Shown here one piece after another: positions 11,933 through 25,409 of a DNA stretch of 64,000 bases. Every line of letters starts with the position of its first letter. Within the stretch, counting starts at the first letter, position 1. Under the pieces are notes generated by a model. That model did not search any database. It worked only from the letters and a program-made list of their open reading frames with translations, and had not been told where the DNA came from. The DNA is taken from positions 19,591,452 through 19,655,451 of the forward strand of contig CM066162.1 in NCBI GenBank assembly GCA_033629205.1. The letters are read 5' to 3'. A program made the position numbers and the translations under genes. Source of the DNA: Lithocarpus polystachyus. Lineage: Eukaryota > Streptophyta > Magnoliopsida > Fagales > Fagaceae.

Positions 11933-14229
11933 ATGACCATGCATTTCTGGTGCTTGTCTTAACTTATCTCACATTGGTTGGTAGTTCTTATTTTCTGATA
12001 TACAAGTAGATGTTAGGCTAATATTATTGTGATAGATGGTTAGGAATAGAAAAGGAAGATGAAAATTGCAATTACCATTCTAGGCAAGGCTGTAACTGTA
12101 GTTCTTTAGGTCTATAGATGTTCGGGGTAGATGCTTCTGTACCATTAACTGACAGTTTCAAACTTATCTTCTTCCTTCAGCGTATTGAAATCTCAAATTT
12201 TGGTGCAATCATCCCCGTGTTGTACCTGAAAATATTTTGTATTGTTTCTCTCGTGTGTAGAATTAATCTTCTAATCGCTTCGGTGTTTAATCTATAGGCA
12301 ACTCTCACAAGTTTCTTGGCAAAAAAAGTAGTGAATTAATTTTATTTTTTCCATATAAATCATGAAATAATATGTATATAAAAAGAGGGAAGCTAAGATG
12401 TGTAATGCTAGTTTTGTTAATGTTTTGCACCAGAATTACCCACCACCAACAAATTGCCTACAGTTGCAGGATTGACTGCCTGTGAGCAACCAATAATAGG
12501 CTCACATTTCATGTGTAATATGTGGGATCTATCCTATTTATGTATACAATGAAGTCATGAACCCAGTGTGTTTTATGCATTAGCATAGGGTCCCTGATTG
12601 GTAGTTGATGATTGGATGCCAATCTGCTTAGACTGCTTACTACAAATCAAACCTAATGGTCCCATAGTCCCATTTGGCCAGAAAGAATCATGCTGGTGGT
12701 TTGAACTTCGCTTCCTGGGAGCAGCTATAGTTAGTTGCGTATAGTTCATGATTCATTTAAATTTTATTTATTTATTTTTAAAAGAGAGATAATAAAAGGA
12801 TAAAGATGGCCACATCGGCTATGAGAGATCCTTGTCAATGTGAGGCTGTGTTCTGTCTCCAATTCCAACATTGGGGGCTAGAATTCGGTTAGATTCCGAT
12901 TCCTTTCTTGTCATAAGTAAAAACTGCATATCAGCCCGCAATATCTGTTTGACAAAAATTCAGTCTCATCGTATATATTATTAAAAAAAAAAAAATCAAC
13001 AAAATTAGTTTTCTTTTTAAGCTAACTTTTTTCTGTCTCACACATTCGATTTCCCTCTTAAGAATTTGTTGTTAAGGAATTTGTATTCCTACTCTGTACA
13101 TGTATTATTTTATTCTTTTTCAAAATTATAGATAATAGTATCTGTAAGTGCTAGATTTGGAAGCCCAAGCCCACTCAAATTAGTAGTTCTTTGCACTTTA
13201 ACCCAAGCCCAGACGATAGAATTGTTTTAGCATAGAGATGGGAAGGCAATTACAATAGAATGATTACCCAAGCTTAGAGCTAATGATGTGGTTCACAAAC
13301 AAGGAAGAATATGAATCAAGCAATTGATGAAGAAAAGTGCTCCTCGATCACTCTTGAGAATAAGTTCTTATATATGTTTTACTTTAATTTTGTCAAGTAG
13401 TACATTGTTCACTTTTTTGTCTCTCTTTCTATTTCTCTCCCAAAAGTCCCCCCCATTGTAGAACTTCTTTCTTCTTATATATCATCTTTCTTTGCATCCT
13501 AGCCTTCCACGTGTATGTTCCAAAACTTTTCCTTTCATACTTGTCCCATCAAGGCTTTGTTAAAGGTGGAAGAAGGGGTTGCTAGCTGTGAAGACACTGT
13601 TTAGGGGTTACTTCTTCATTAATGTAGCTGATAAGTTTGTTACAAAGTATTTAATGCGGGGGTGGTAGGAATACCCTTTCAGAGAGCTTCCTACCACCAC
13701 ACTGTTCCTCCCTTAGAGTGTTACCTCTCCTCCTCGGGTGCTCATAAGACATCATGCACCTTTCCCATCCTCTTCTCAGGCAGACCACCTTCTCAGATCT
13801 AAGGCACTTTACAAATGGCTTGGTTAAGGGCGTGCCACTTCTTGTTTTTCTCGGTCCTCAAACACCCCACAATATCAATAAGTTCAAATTAGGTACATGT
13901 ATAAAAAAATATCTCCACATTTCATCCCAAGAATAACCACTGTTAAGTTTGAAAATCCCTCTCTAAAGTTCCTCTGATAAAATGTGTAAAAAAGAAGTAT
14001 AGATTTTATCCATTTTGATAATTCAAAATATCAGTAAATATTTCAATCGTACACAATAATTTTTGGAATTAATGGTTCATCCAAGGTCGTTTTCCTTTTG
14101 AAACTAGTATAGAAAATGGGAGCCACATCTCCTTTTACATAAAACCCATGTCAAATAGTCTCCCACTTAATAAAACAAGCTCCACAAACACATAATCAAA
14201 GTTTTATCATTTATTCATTTCATTCTCTT
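11933..14229. other. Intergenic; possible LTR-element remnant at 13140-13875
   Basis: Contains the 3' UTR of the DRAP1 gene and the upstream region of the ankyrin gene. The part at about 13140-13875 is less AT-rich and reads like a retroelement LTR fragment, but I could not define its ends or find coding remnants. No gene seen. Confidence 0.4.
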
Positions 14230-17200
14230 ATGGATCCACGACTGTCCGTGGCTGCTCAACTAGGAGATGTCATCACCCTCAAAGCATTACTAGAAGAAGA
14301 TCCACTAATCCTTGAAAAAGTTTCTCTAGCACCCTTTGCAGAGACTCCTTTGCATATTGCCACACTAGCCGGAAAAACCGAGTTTGTAAAAGAAATTTTA
14401 AGTCAAAAGCCTTCATTTGCTAGTGAACTGAACCAAGATGGTTTTAGCCCCTTGCACATAGCTGCAGCCTCTGGTCAAGTTGAGATAGTGAGAGAATTGT
14501 TGAAACTCAGCCCTGAGCTTAGCCTTGTCAAGGACAAAGGAGGTCGAACTCCTCTCCATTTTGCAGCCATTAGAGGAAGAGTTTTTGTCATTGACGAGTT
14601 GCTGTCTCACTGTCCACATGCTATTAGGTGTGTCACCTCTCGCAGCGAGACAGCTCTTCACCTGGCTGTGAAGAACAACCAATTTGAGGCGCTTAAGGTT
14701 TTGGTTAAAAAGCTTGACAATGATGATGATGAGATTTTAAACGCCAAGGACAAAGAAGGCAACACAATCTTGCAGCTGGCTGTGGCTAACAACCAACTCC
14801 AAGTAAGCTAATGATTACTCCATGACCATGTTAGCTTCATGTGCATTAGTTTATTAGAACTAGCGTTGTCTTCTACCAACGATTTTTCGGGAATCACATT
14901 AGTTCGATTCTCTCCTCCTTTCTAGGAAAACATAATCCTTTTTTATTTCGCGGTTAAAATTTTATTTCTTTAGTTTTATGGTTTACAAAGTGGCACCTTA
15001 GCATATCTCTGCAATATCTTAAAGGAATAGTTTAAATGAAGTTTCTAAAACCATTTTTTTTTTTTACCCTGAGAAAAAAATGATTTATTTAACTCAAGTT
15101 ACTTAATATACATCAGCAGTGAGATTCAGCAATCTTAAGTCGGCAAAATTCTTACAATCCTTGATGATTTCTACTAATTTAAACACTAATATGAAAGGGT
15201 TTAGTTCAAGACATCAAAGGATGGCCATATAATGGTGTTTCACTAAAACATTCAGCTTTTAAAAGAAGTCACTCATCTTAATCATTTTGGACCTTAGAAG
15301 TCACACTCTCATTTACTAGAACTTCTAAGTCTTCAACTAACACTAGCTACCAAAAGCCTCAACTAACAATTTGAGCAAAGACTCAACTATGCGTCAATGC
15401 CTGGGCAACCAACCAAAGGGCCTCTTTGCTGTTCGATCCCTTTTGGGCTTCCAATCTCCAACTGTGTTCAACATGATCTGTTGCAGTATTACTACTTATT
15501 GATAATCACCATTAATGTCTCACCACATCATCTTAAATGGATGACTCTAGAGTTAGCATATTGATATTGATAGCTTCTCTCATTATCTTGTCACATCAGA
15601 AAAGTAATTATATATGAGGACCCCATGATTATAATTCTTGCCTTCACTATATAGCATTATAAATAAAGAAAAGAAAAGAATTAAAGAAAATCTCATTTAT
15701 CTATATGATAAATTGGAGCGTTACTATCTTCAATTCTTTGTGAATAGGTTTCAAATGTATTGATCAAGCAAGTAAAGATGCACAAAAATATAAGATGAAA
15801 TCTGGAAAACTTTATTTGTGATAAACATGATTATGAAATACTAATTAATGATACTGTACAGTTCCATTCCTTTAGGCAAATTAATTAGTTGTGATTTAAT
15901 TCTCTATTTCTTTACTGAATAACCTTTGTTCCAAAAAAAAAAAGTAATTTCAAATATGAATAGCATGCAGTTTTGAGAATACTAAAAACACAAACATGTA
16001 TCTTTGTTTTATGGTAATAAGTAGCAAAAAAAAAAATATTATTCTCAAAAAAAAAAAAAAAAAAAGTAACAAACTACGTAAATCTAATAAAGACTAAAGT
16101 CACGAAACTTCCTAAGTTTACTTGGTGGGCTTCACATAGGCAGCTATCTAGACATTTTGGGGGTGGTCTTTCTTTTTCTTCTTCTTTTTCTATTTCCCTT
16201 TTTTTTATAAATCTTTTTTTTTTTTTTTTTTGGATTTAAACGATAGATGGTGGTCTTTCTTTCTTTCTTCTTTTTCTTCTCTTTTTTCTATTTAATTTTT
16301 TTTAATTTTTTGTGTGTGTGGAGTGAGTTTGGCCCTCAACATATACATATTAGTTAGCTCATGAAATCGTTTTCCCTGATATTAAATGAAAAGTAGGTTA
16401 GGCTCAAGCATTGATAATTGAACAAACTAGATCAGGACTCAGCCTATCTCATTATTATAATGATAATGATATTAATCTATTTTACAACACGAATTATCCT
16501 TCAATTTTTGGTTTCTTTCTTACTGTTTCCAAAGTATTATATTTGATTTTAATATCTTTAATTAGTTTTTGAGAAAAAATGTTATCTAAATTAACCCTAT
16601 TAGAATTGAAACTTCTAATCATCCTTCTGATGGAGGATAACTCCTGCTAGTGTATAGGGATATGATAGCTTAATCATAGCTTAAGCAATAGTATAATGCA
16701 ATTGTAAACAATAAGATAAAGGAATATGATAGCTGCATTATTAACATGCAATATGGATCACGTCACATGAAATTTTTGGACTAGTTTGGCCATAAATTTT
16801 CTTGTCTGCCAAATAATCTGGAGCTTGAAACTGACATGCCTTGTATTTGCTGCACCGCCAGCTGATATATGATTATGAAGCAATTCTAGTGAAATGCATG
16901 TCTTATACATTTTACAACGTAGTGGTTATGTGTATTTACAAAATTTGACTCTTACCATTTTTGCCACTCTTCTATCTTTTTTCTTCTTGCTTCTCTTTCC
17001 CTGCTTTTAACTAAAATACCCTGCTGAGTGCTGAGTTCAACCATGCCTCTTCATGGTCAACTAATTTTCACCTTAAGGAGGTTTGTGTTTCATAATCTAG
17101 CATAGACATAGCTTATTAAATGTCGAGGTACAGTTAAAAATGATGACGTTAGAGATATTACAAAATTTACCATACATACAGCAAAAAATAATTAAGAAAT

Positions 17201-18003
17201 TTATTTAACGTTAGTTTGTCGGTCTTTTGCAATAAACTGGTAGCAACTTCTACATTTTTATTAAAGATTATATGATTTTCTTGACAAACATTATTTGGTA
17301 GGTATTAGACTTACTAAGAACTCAAAGCAAGCTAGACAAGAAATTCATAGAGATTCTACCAGGGGAGCAATCTACAGTTGAGACTGATATCTTGCCTCAA
17401 GCTACTACTCAAGCTGGTAAAATTGACTCGACACAACCACAACAGTCAGATCAATCTGCAGAAGACAGTTCCAATACCATTTGGGAGAGTGTACAGGAAT
17501 TGGTACTAGTTGTGGCCAGTTTGATTGCTACAGTGACTTATGAAGCAGGACTGTCCCCTCCTCAAACTATTTGGAATTCAGACAAAAAACTAGACCCCAA
17601 ATGCATCTTCCATCGATCAAATAGCGCAACAAACACATGTCCATCTGCAACATATTACCTATTCATGTCTTTCAACACTGCTGGGTTCTTTTCCTCTGTC
17701 TTCCTCATATTCTTTTATGGAAACAAAACTTATGTGAAAGTCTTACTACCAACTGCCCTAATCTCCATGATGATAACTTATATAACACTATCAGTCAAAA
17801 TGTTGCCAAATGGTCTCTCCTTGCTTATTGTATACTTGATAACTGTGGGCATTTTCGCTTATTGTGTCTTGGCGATTGAAGTAGTCCAAAAAATTGTTCA
17901 AAGTATCTATGGTTTTGCAGCAGAAAGAGTTCGTCATATATCGACATTAGCTCGAAGAAAGTGGAAGCCATCTTCTGCAGATGTCTCCAAAGAAGATGCT
18001 TGA
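14230..18003 (+). CDS. Ankyrin-repeat membrane protein with PGG-type C-terminal domain
   Basis: Two exons: 14230-14802 and 17302-18003, GT/AG junction in phase, 424 residues. Five ankyrin repeats occupy about residues 36-205, each with the TPLHxA-type core (ETPLHIATLAG, FSPLHIAAASG, RTPLHFAAIRG, ETALHLAVKNN, NTILQLAVANN). A polar linker follows, then a PGG-like domain: a first hydrophobic span (LVLVVASLIATVTYEAG), PPQ where the family has PPGG, a CP-containing loop, and three more membrane spans ending near residue 395. Family knowledge: plant ankyrin-PGG proteins (ACD6/BAD1-like) sit in plasma or internal membranes and many act in defence or salt responses. A specific role here is not supported. 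The intron is 2.5 kb. The start is the first ATG, giving the usual MDPRLSVAAQ opening of the group. Confidence 0.88.
14803..17301 (+). other. Intron of ankyrin gene
   Basis: No gene or complete mobile element seen. Holds several A/T runs (for example 16050-16064, 16216-16232) and pyrimidine-rich stretches at 16150-16310. Confidence 0.7.
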
Positions 18004-20052
18004 CCAGCTACGTCTCATGATCATCTTGTGAATTTTAAGTCTCTTATGGATCCTAATGTACTCCACCTTGTTTATTTGTTTTTTTTTTTTTTTTTTTTTG
18101 GTTATATATTTGTAAACATTTTAGGAAAGCCTACTTAAAATTTTTATTTTTTATTTTTAAAAGAGTATCTAGTATATTTATTTGTAAACATTTTACAGTT
18201 TGTGTTGAGACTACCACGCCTAGTAGCATTTTCTATTTCAAATTATATCGTTCTTAAGTGCTCTTTAAAGATTCCAAGTGCTCTGCAAATATTTGTAAGT
18301 GTTATTGTTTTTCAAAAGTGCTCTACAAAGATTTCAAGTGCATTATACATCACTCGCGTGAATGACCAGAAATCATTGTGGAAGTAGGCATGTTTAAGAA
18401 AAAAAAAATGTAGAAGAACACTTCGAATACATAAATAAGCTTCTTCTTTTTCATAATTCAGTTTTCTTCCCTTTTTATTTCTATCCCAAATAATGTATCT
18501 TTCTCCGAAGATTAAAAGCAGTAAATAAAAAGAGAATTAGGTTATCTCTTTTTCTCCTTAAGTTTTCGGAATTATTTATAATAATTTATTGGCTGCAATT
18601 GAAAAGGTCTTATCAATATCCATTTATCCAATATCTAGGCATAAGTAACAATCCATTCTATAATTTCTTTTATTTAATTACCTCTTGCTGAGAAAATAAT
18701 CCCAAAAACAAAGAAATTAATTGTACAGTACGCAATAGGGGAAGAGGAATTTGAATCATAGGCGTTTGTGGAAACATCAGAAAATGTCAATTGAGCTATA
18801 AAGCACTTGATAAAACGAAAATAAGCATATTTAAACTCGTAGATATATTGTCACAAGGTAAGATGAATACACAAGCTCCTGAGTTATAATAGAAGGCTGA
18901 GAATCCAATTCAGATTAATTTACATTTTATTTCAATAAAAACATGCCTTCGATGTTTTAATATACTTCTTAACTTGGAGCATGGCAAGATTCTTCCAATC
19001 TTCAGTCACCTGAATATACAATGGAAGTATTATTAGTGAGATAGATTGAGCTACACCAGAACGATATACTACTTAATCCGAGATATTAACATAATAAGAT
19101 TGTACAGAAGTACCGACAGATCAATAAGTACACCATTGTTGCCATATAGATTAATCTTAAAAGAACTATATTTTAATTTACAAAGCTAAATAAATCTTAA
19201 ATGACAATAATTGTGAGGAAAGAGTTTAAATGACAATAGCAGTGAGGAATAATATGGGAGGGGGTGCTAACTGCTAACTATGACATTGAAAAAATGTGCA
19301 TCTCTGCACCACACAACACACAATGATACAATCAAAATTGATGAGCACCTTGCCCACATTTTTTAGGAGTATGTTTCTTGCCTACGAAAAGAGAAAAGGG
19401 CATGCCAATACAGGGGCTGCTATTTAATCCAATTATAGAGTCAATCATGTCCTAAATTTTATCAAAGGTAATTCATGTTTTTCAGTAAATACATATATAA
19501 TTATAATCATCAATTCCAACGCTCTATACAGAGTTTGGGGTTCCACTAAAACACTATATAAGAGGGTAGTTAGTACATGCTATTGATTTATAAATGAATG
19601 TAATATTTATCCAAAAACAAAAAGATAAATGAATGTAAGCTTCTATAAGATGCTATGGTCTCAGAGCTCCTCATATTTGGTAGGAAACTAATGGTGGGTC
19701 CATAGAGGGCAGTCATTCAAATGAAAATTCCTTCTCAACAGTATTCAAACTCCAATTCAATTCTGCATGAATCAAACGCGATGCAACAAAAACACAACTT
19801 AACTTTTCACATAATCCCAATTCCTTTTCTTTTCTTTTTTTTCCAAATTTCTTTCTTTTTTGTGTTCCCATTCAAATAAGCTGATGTAATGTCAGTTAAG
19901 TAAAATCTGAAAAGGAAATAATAGAAATATATCTAGATATACATAATTGAAATCCTCAAAAGGATAAACACATATTTATAGCATTATAAATCCTCAAGAA
20001 AATGATACCACAAATTGAATCAGAACCACTGTGTTCTGAAACGAATACCTAC
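18004..20052. other. Intergenic between ankyrin gene and cystatin
   Basis: Contains the 3' UTR of the ankyrin gene, a set of imperfect AAGTGCTCT-centred repeats (about 18256-18345) and, on the minus strand, a possible terminal exon at 18935-19009. Otherwise AT-rich with no gene. Confidence 0.5.
18935..19009 (-). other. Possible alternative or 3' UTR exon
   Basis: On the minus strand a TGTATATTCAG acceptor is followed by an open frame of about 25 codons (begins VTEDWKNLAMLQVKKYIK) and a stop, with AATAAA shortly after (about 18926-18931). It lies about 1 kb downstream of the cystatin stop codon on the same strand. It could be an alternative last exon or a spliced 3' UTR of the cystatin gene, or chance. 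Confidence 0.3.
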
Positions 20053-21299
20053 TTAAGCACTAGGGTGTGCAGGGGCATCACCAATGAGCTTAAATTCCTG
20101 CACCTCCTTGAAGTTCAACCATGGCTTCTCCCAAATCTTCGCTTCATAAATTTTGTTCTTCCCACCATCCTCCACCTCCAACGTTAGAATGTATATTGTT
20201 CCAGAAACCACCTGCTGTTTCGCATTCACCACCTTCTTAAACTGCAGCAGTGTATTCTACACACAGCATAACATAATTAGACAAATGAACATTTAAACAA
20301 AAATTAATATCACCACCAAAATTTCATCTAAACCAATCATTCATCCATGCACATGTGTGTGTATATATATATATATATGGCGTCTCTTTACCATCAGGCC
20401 AAAGAGTCTCTTTTTTGTGCAAGTGGGAATGCAGAATTAAATCCCATTGAGCTGATTAAACCCCCACACATAATTGAGATGCATATAACTTTTAAGGTCT
20501 TGAAAAATTAACTCATTCCCATATTCTCAAATGGAAATTTCACTAACAAACAAAAACAATAATAAAATTGTGTTGAAACTGAAAGTGTATATCACACACT
20601 TTTTGTGTTGAAACGGAAATTTAACACACTTTTTCACCTATGCGTATTTCCAAAAAATACAAACAACATTATTAAAACAACTTTACCAAACAACATTACC
20701 AAACAGGCCACTCACTTGTTAACAATACAATGAGACCCATATAAGAGTAAAAATAAACTAAAAATTAAAAATGCTAACTTTTTCTCAAATTCCAAAACAC
20801 AACCTTAATCTCAAAAGTTTGGGTCCCTACGAATCCTTCGCAAATTAGTCAGTCACATGTATTTATTTCCTCTTTTCCATTCTATTTAAAATCATATTCA
20901 CTCCTTAATTTCATTAGTCCTCTTTGAATTACTTGTACTGATGAATTAATTGGAAATTTCACAAACAATTGTAAAAAAAAATAATAATAATAAAATAAAA
21001 ATCACCAATAAACGACAGACGATCTAGAATAAAATTCCCTATGTTTGTAGAAGTGGTAAAGAACTGTAACATATATATAAAATTCCCTTTTGCTTATTTT
21101 CGGTATAAATTGCAAAACAAAAACAAAAACAAAAAACATTTAAATGAAAGATCACAACAACGTTAAAACATAAAAAGTGATATAGATAGAGTACCTCTTT
21201 CTTGTTGTGGTCGTCGACAGCAAAACGAGCGAGGTCGTCGATCTGCAAGCTGTTCTCATGTCCCTTAACATCTGTCACTCCTCCGGGTAGTGCTGCCAT
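20053..21299 (-). CDS. Phytocystatin (cysteine proteinase inhibitor)
   Basis: Two exons on the minus strand, 21299-21195 and 20256-20053, with an in-phase GT/AG junction, giving 102 residues. The cystatin marks are all present: an N-terminal Gly-Gly (LPGGV, residues 5-7), the plant helix signature LARFAV, the first hairpin QVVSG (QxVxG) and the second hairpin PW in EKPWLNF. These three contact points wedge into the active site of papain-type proteases. There is no signal peptide, so a cytosolic type-I phytocystatin is likely. The family limits endogenous proteases in seeds and senescence and inhibits proteases of herbivores. An ATG 33 bases upstream is in frame but adds a basic stretch absent from the family, so 21299 was preferred. 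The intron is 938 bases. Confidence 0.92.
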
Positions 21300-21395
21300 T
21301 TTTCTCTTTCGATAAACAAAGTAAACAACCAAACACTCTTATTAATATTATCAATATTTTTTTTAAGCTTCGATTCGATATGTGTATCTATCCGT

Positions 21396-21420
21396 GTTTG
21401 TATATAGGCTTTAAATAGGG
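21396..21420 (-). promoter_or_regulatory. TATA-like region of cystatin promoter
   Basis: On the minus strand CTATTTAAAGCCTATATACA lies about 100 bases before the chosen ATG, the distance expected for a TATA box plus a short leader. Confidence 0.4.
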
Positions 21421-21576
21421 AAAAAAAAAGAGAGGCTCTCGTTTTTCTTTTCTTTTTTTACTTTACTTTATTTTATTATAAACAAATCGCGGCGCAGGCA
21501 ATTACAGATAGAGCTTAACGCGTTTGATGAAATCGTGTACGACCGACACTTCTCCTCTTCTTCTTCTTCTTATCGC

Positions 21577-21589
21577 GACGTGACGTGGC
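21577..21589. promoter_or_regulatory. Tandem ACGT elements upstream of cystatin
   Basis: GACGTGACGTGGC has two adjacent ACGT cores, the second within TGACGTGGC, the type of site bound by plant bZIP factors (ABRE/G-box related). It is about 280 bases upstream of the cystatin start. Function is inferred. Confidence 0.35.
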
Positions 21590-21599
21590 AAACTATGAT

Positions 21600-22351
21600 T
21601 TGTTAGGAGATGGTGGTCAACGTTGATTAGTATAGTAGTATAGGAGTTACGTACAGCATTATTCCTACGAGTTGTCCCTAATTCCTAATTCCTAATTCCT
21701 ATCCTTAATGCCTAAGAATTGGAAAAGTCACAAACGAGAAGCCCATAGACGTGGATCAATTTGCCAAATATTAGTGCTGTTTGAGCCGCAGTCCACAGGA
21801 TTGGGTGGAGGCGCAGGACAGCAACGTAAAATACTTTACACCAAAGTTTTTTTTTTTTTTTTTTGGTATCATAGTACAAAATCAGTGGTATTTGCTTTTA
21901 AACAATAATTTTTAATATTTAATCTGTGCTATGCACGGGAACTACGGAAACCTATCTATTTGTGAGGTAGAGTAAAATAATTTTATAAAATTTTACATTG
22001 ATTAAGAAACTACACTATTACATGATTTGCTCTTGTATGACTTCAATTTGTGTTACAATTTGATGAAAAAGACATTGCTTGAACGTGCAATGACTTATAA
22101 AAAAAATGTCAGACAATTTCAGATACTGCAAAAAATAACTTAAAAATTCAAATATTAAAACTTCTGAAAGACCAAAAAATATTAAAGAATCAAATGATTC
22201 ACGGCTTAGAAATTATTGAAACAAAACAAAATATATATGACTAAAAAATAGAAAAATATAAGAAAAAGATTGGGTTACATTCAAAAAAATAATTCATGGT
22301 TATAAGTTTGCACTCTATCATAAAATATCACGTTAGTAAAGTATTATAATG

Positions 22352-22387
<36 letters not shown>

Positions 22388-24467
22388 TCAACGTTTGAGT
22401 TTAAATTTAAGTTTAAGTTGAACCTGTTAGAAAGATAGAGTTTTACTCCTTGTTGAGTTTGGATTAAACAAAAATAATTTTGTTTAAAAAGATGATGAGT
22501 TTGAATTTAAGTTGGACTTGTTAGAGAAATAGAATTTCACTCTTTGTTAAGTTTAGACTAAACAAAAATAATTTTATTTAAATAAAATGATAATTCTATT
22601 TAAATATTGTGCTGACATGAAAAATTGTGAGAGTTTCAAAAGTTTCGGTTATATATATATATATATATATAAAATAATATTTCTGACACATATTTTTATA
22701 ACACTCAAATATATATTTCTACAGTACTAAAAACTGAATAATAATACTTAAACACTGCTACCAAACGGGCGCCAAAACCAACAACAAAAACAGTGGCTTC
22801 GATAATCCAAATGCTGGTACCTACCTGGCCATCCCTGTTAGTAGATACACGGATACACCCATACCCAAAAATAAATACCATACATGTTACAATAGAACAC
22901 CAATTTTGGGCCTAAAACCATTTTAACTCATAGGTTAAATCTCCCGTTTTTAGCAAAAACCAATTGGTGTGTTAGTTTAATGACAAGAAGCTATTATCAG
23001 GAGCAAAGTTGGCTGAACCATAAATGCAATTAATGCAATCACTTAAAGTCCCCAAATAAAAGCCCCCAAATAAAGAAGGGCCCCCATTTGTATAAATATA
23101 TATATATATCTATATATTTTAATTACAAAAAAAAAATTTAAGTAATTTTATTGATATATAAAATGCATTAAAAATGCCACATTGTATTATAAAATGAATA
23201 ATATTGCACAATAATTGTGCACTGTACAGAATACTGCATATAACTTGATAAGACAAGACTGCACAGTATTATGTGCACTGTGCAGTCTTATCCACAAGGC
23301 CCAACACATCACAAGGACTATTGACCTAAGCTAAGTTGGCTCCCACCGGCCCCATACTAATGAATAAGTTATCACATCTTTTTTTTTTTTTTAATACAAA
23401 CTTTTACTTTATCAATTATTATAAATAATCACACCAATTAATCATTTGATGTATATTATATCAACTCATTTGTATTATAGTAATGCTAATTTATTGAACT
23501 ATGTAATAAATTAATTTTTATCTGTGCAGATTTAGACTTTAAAGTTAAAAAAAAAATTCACTTAAAATTTTTGCCTAAGGCCCAAAATTGTTGAGCCGGT
23601 CTTGATCAGGAGCAGACATCATAGGTTGAAACTCTTCTTAAAAAAAAAAAAAAACATTACAAGAGAATATCGATTGCCTAATAGTACATACCTTACAAAA
23701 GAAAATAATTTTTTTTTTGAAAGAAAAGAAAATAAATGTTGTCTACAAAATTTTTATAATACTTTCACAATAAATTCTAAGTGATAGATTTTTATTTTAT
23801 TTTTAGCTGTTATTGGTAGGTAAAAATGTAATGTTAATAGTAAGTTCAAATTATAATTACTAACAACTAACCACCTAGAATAGAATTCGTTGTAAAAACG
23901 TTGTAAAAATATTACGGATCGCAAAAGAAAAAACATATATATAGTTTTTTTTAATGAGTAAAATGTAGTTAATGGTACTTTTTTTTTACAAGTAGTTGGT
24001 GCAGAATATTAAGTTTTTTTAATTAAACTCAATACATAATTTTATTGAATTAATTATCTTTATCTTTAGTCTTTATAAATGATAATATTAATTGTTTGTG
24101 TTTTAGTATTCGATGAAGTTAGGTGTTTAAATTTAATTGGAGATTCTAAGATATTATACCTAAGTTTTGTCATTTTTCTTATTAAATGATATTATAAAAG
24201 TGGCAATATATATTATTTTTACTAAGACCAAAATAAAAAATGACAATGTATAGGACATCTATAAAATACTACTACAGATGAACCAACCAACTAAAAAAAA
24301 TTACATTATGAAAATGTGAACTTGATATATGCAAAACATAATAACAGCATGACAAGGTAAATTATGAAAAAAGAATTCCACAAATGTGCCAACTAACAAA
24401 AGGTATAATATATTATTAATATCACACAATTTAACCCAAGTTTGCCTTTATATAATCTGTTTATTTG
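21600..24467. other. Intergenic, repeat fragments only
   Basis: Holds a TAA microsatellite (22350-22387), AT runs (22650-22670), and tail pieces of the SINE family best preserved at 31700-31850 (about 22960-23010 and 23590-23655, the latter with an A run). No gene seen. Confidence 0.6.
22350..22387. repeat. (TAA)n microsatellite
   Basis: About 12 consecutive AAT/TAA units. Confidence 0.9.
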
Positions 24468-25246
24468 TGTTAGACCCCTTAAAATAGATTTTTTAACCTA
24501 ATATATTAGCCAAGTGTTCACTTAGGTTAATAATGAGATCTAGATTAAACAGTAATGAATCATATCATGCACAGCGAAAAGGAAAATAATACACAGATAT
24601 GATCACTCAAGAAAATCAATGAAATAAACAGTCTTAAGGTAAAAACTTAGGGAGGATTTGACCTAACTATCCTCAAGGTAAAGAAATCCACTATAAAGAA
24701 TTGAAGTTTATAAAAGATTTAATCCTAAATCTATTCCTACCACTAGTATAACTTCGACCACGTGCAAGCTCCGACTCAATGGACTCATCTCTCTTGGATT
24801 TGCAATACACAAGCTCCCACGCTCATGACTTTGAGATCCCACTCAAAGGTTTAGATCATCAGATGTTGATCTTGTAGTAGCAACTAGATTCCACTAGCAC
24901 TCGATTGTAGATCTTGTTACGGTAGACACTTGTGGAGTTAGAAGGTTATAGAATCTCTTAGATTTCATAGGAGTATCTCACAAGTCTTCCAAAAGTCTTC
25001 AAAACGTAATTCAGGTTTTGCTTTTATACTTAAAAGTGTTGGACTAAAATCTTAAACATTTTCACAGGCTTGAGCCTGATTTAAATTCTGTAGAAACTGA
25101 TTTACTGCAATGTTCGATCGGTCAAATCTAATTCTCGATCAGTCGAACTTTACTGAACTTGAACTCTTCCTACTGTAGCTTGAATGTCCTTAAAACTTGA
25201 TTTGTACCACCTAATCTAGACACGTTTTTTTCTCGGTTTGCCAACA
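24468..25246 (-). mobile_element. Probable solo LTR of a copia-type retrotransposon
   Basis: The block starts TGTTAG and ends CCAACA on the plus strand, so on the minus strand it runs TGTTGG...CTAACA. It is about 780 bp, richer in GC than its flanks and has no coding remnant. I found no matching 5-bp target duplication, so the exact ends are uncertain. Confidence 0.4.
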
Positions 25247-25409
25247 TAAACAAAATTGGAATCTAAACATTTAATCATAAATCTTTAGAACCTAGCATAA
25301 TCATTGATAGAGAACAATAATGTTCACTAAGGAAATAGATCGTTTCAACTAGATTTTTTTTTTTTTGGCATAGGAACTAATTTGTTCTTGTGAGACCAAT
25401 TGGCAATTG

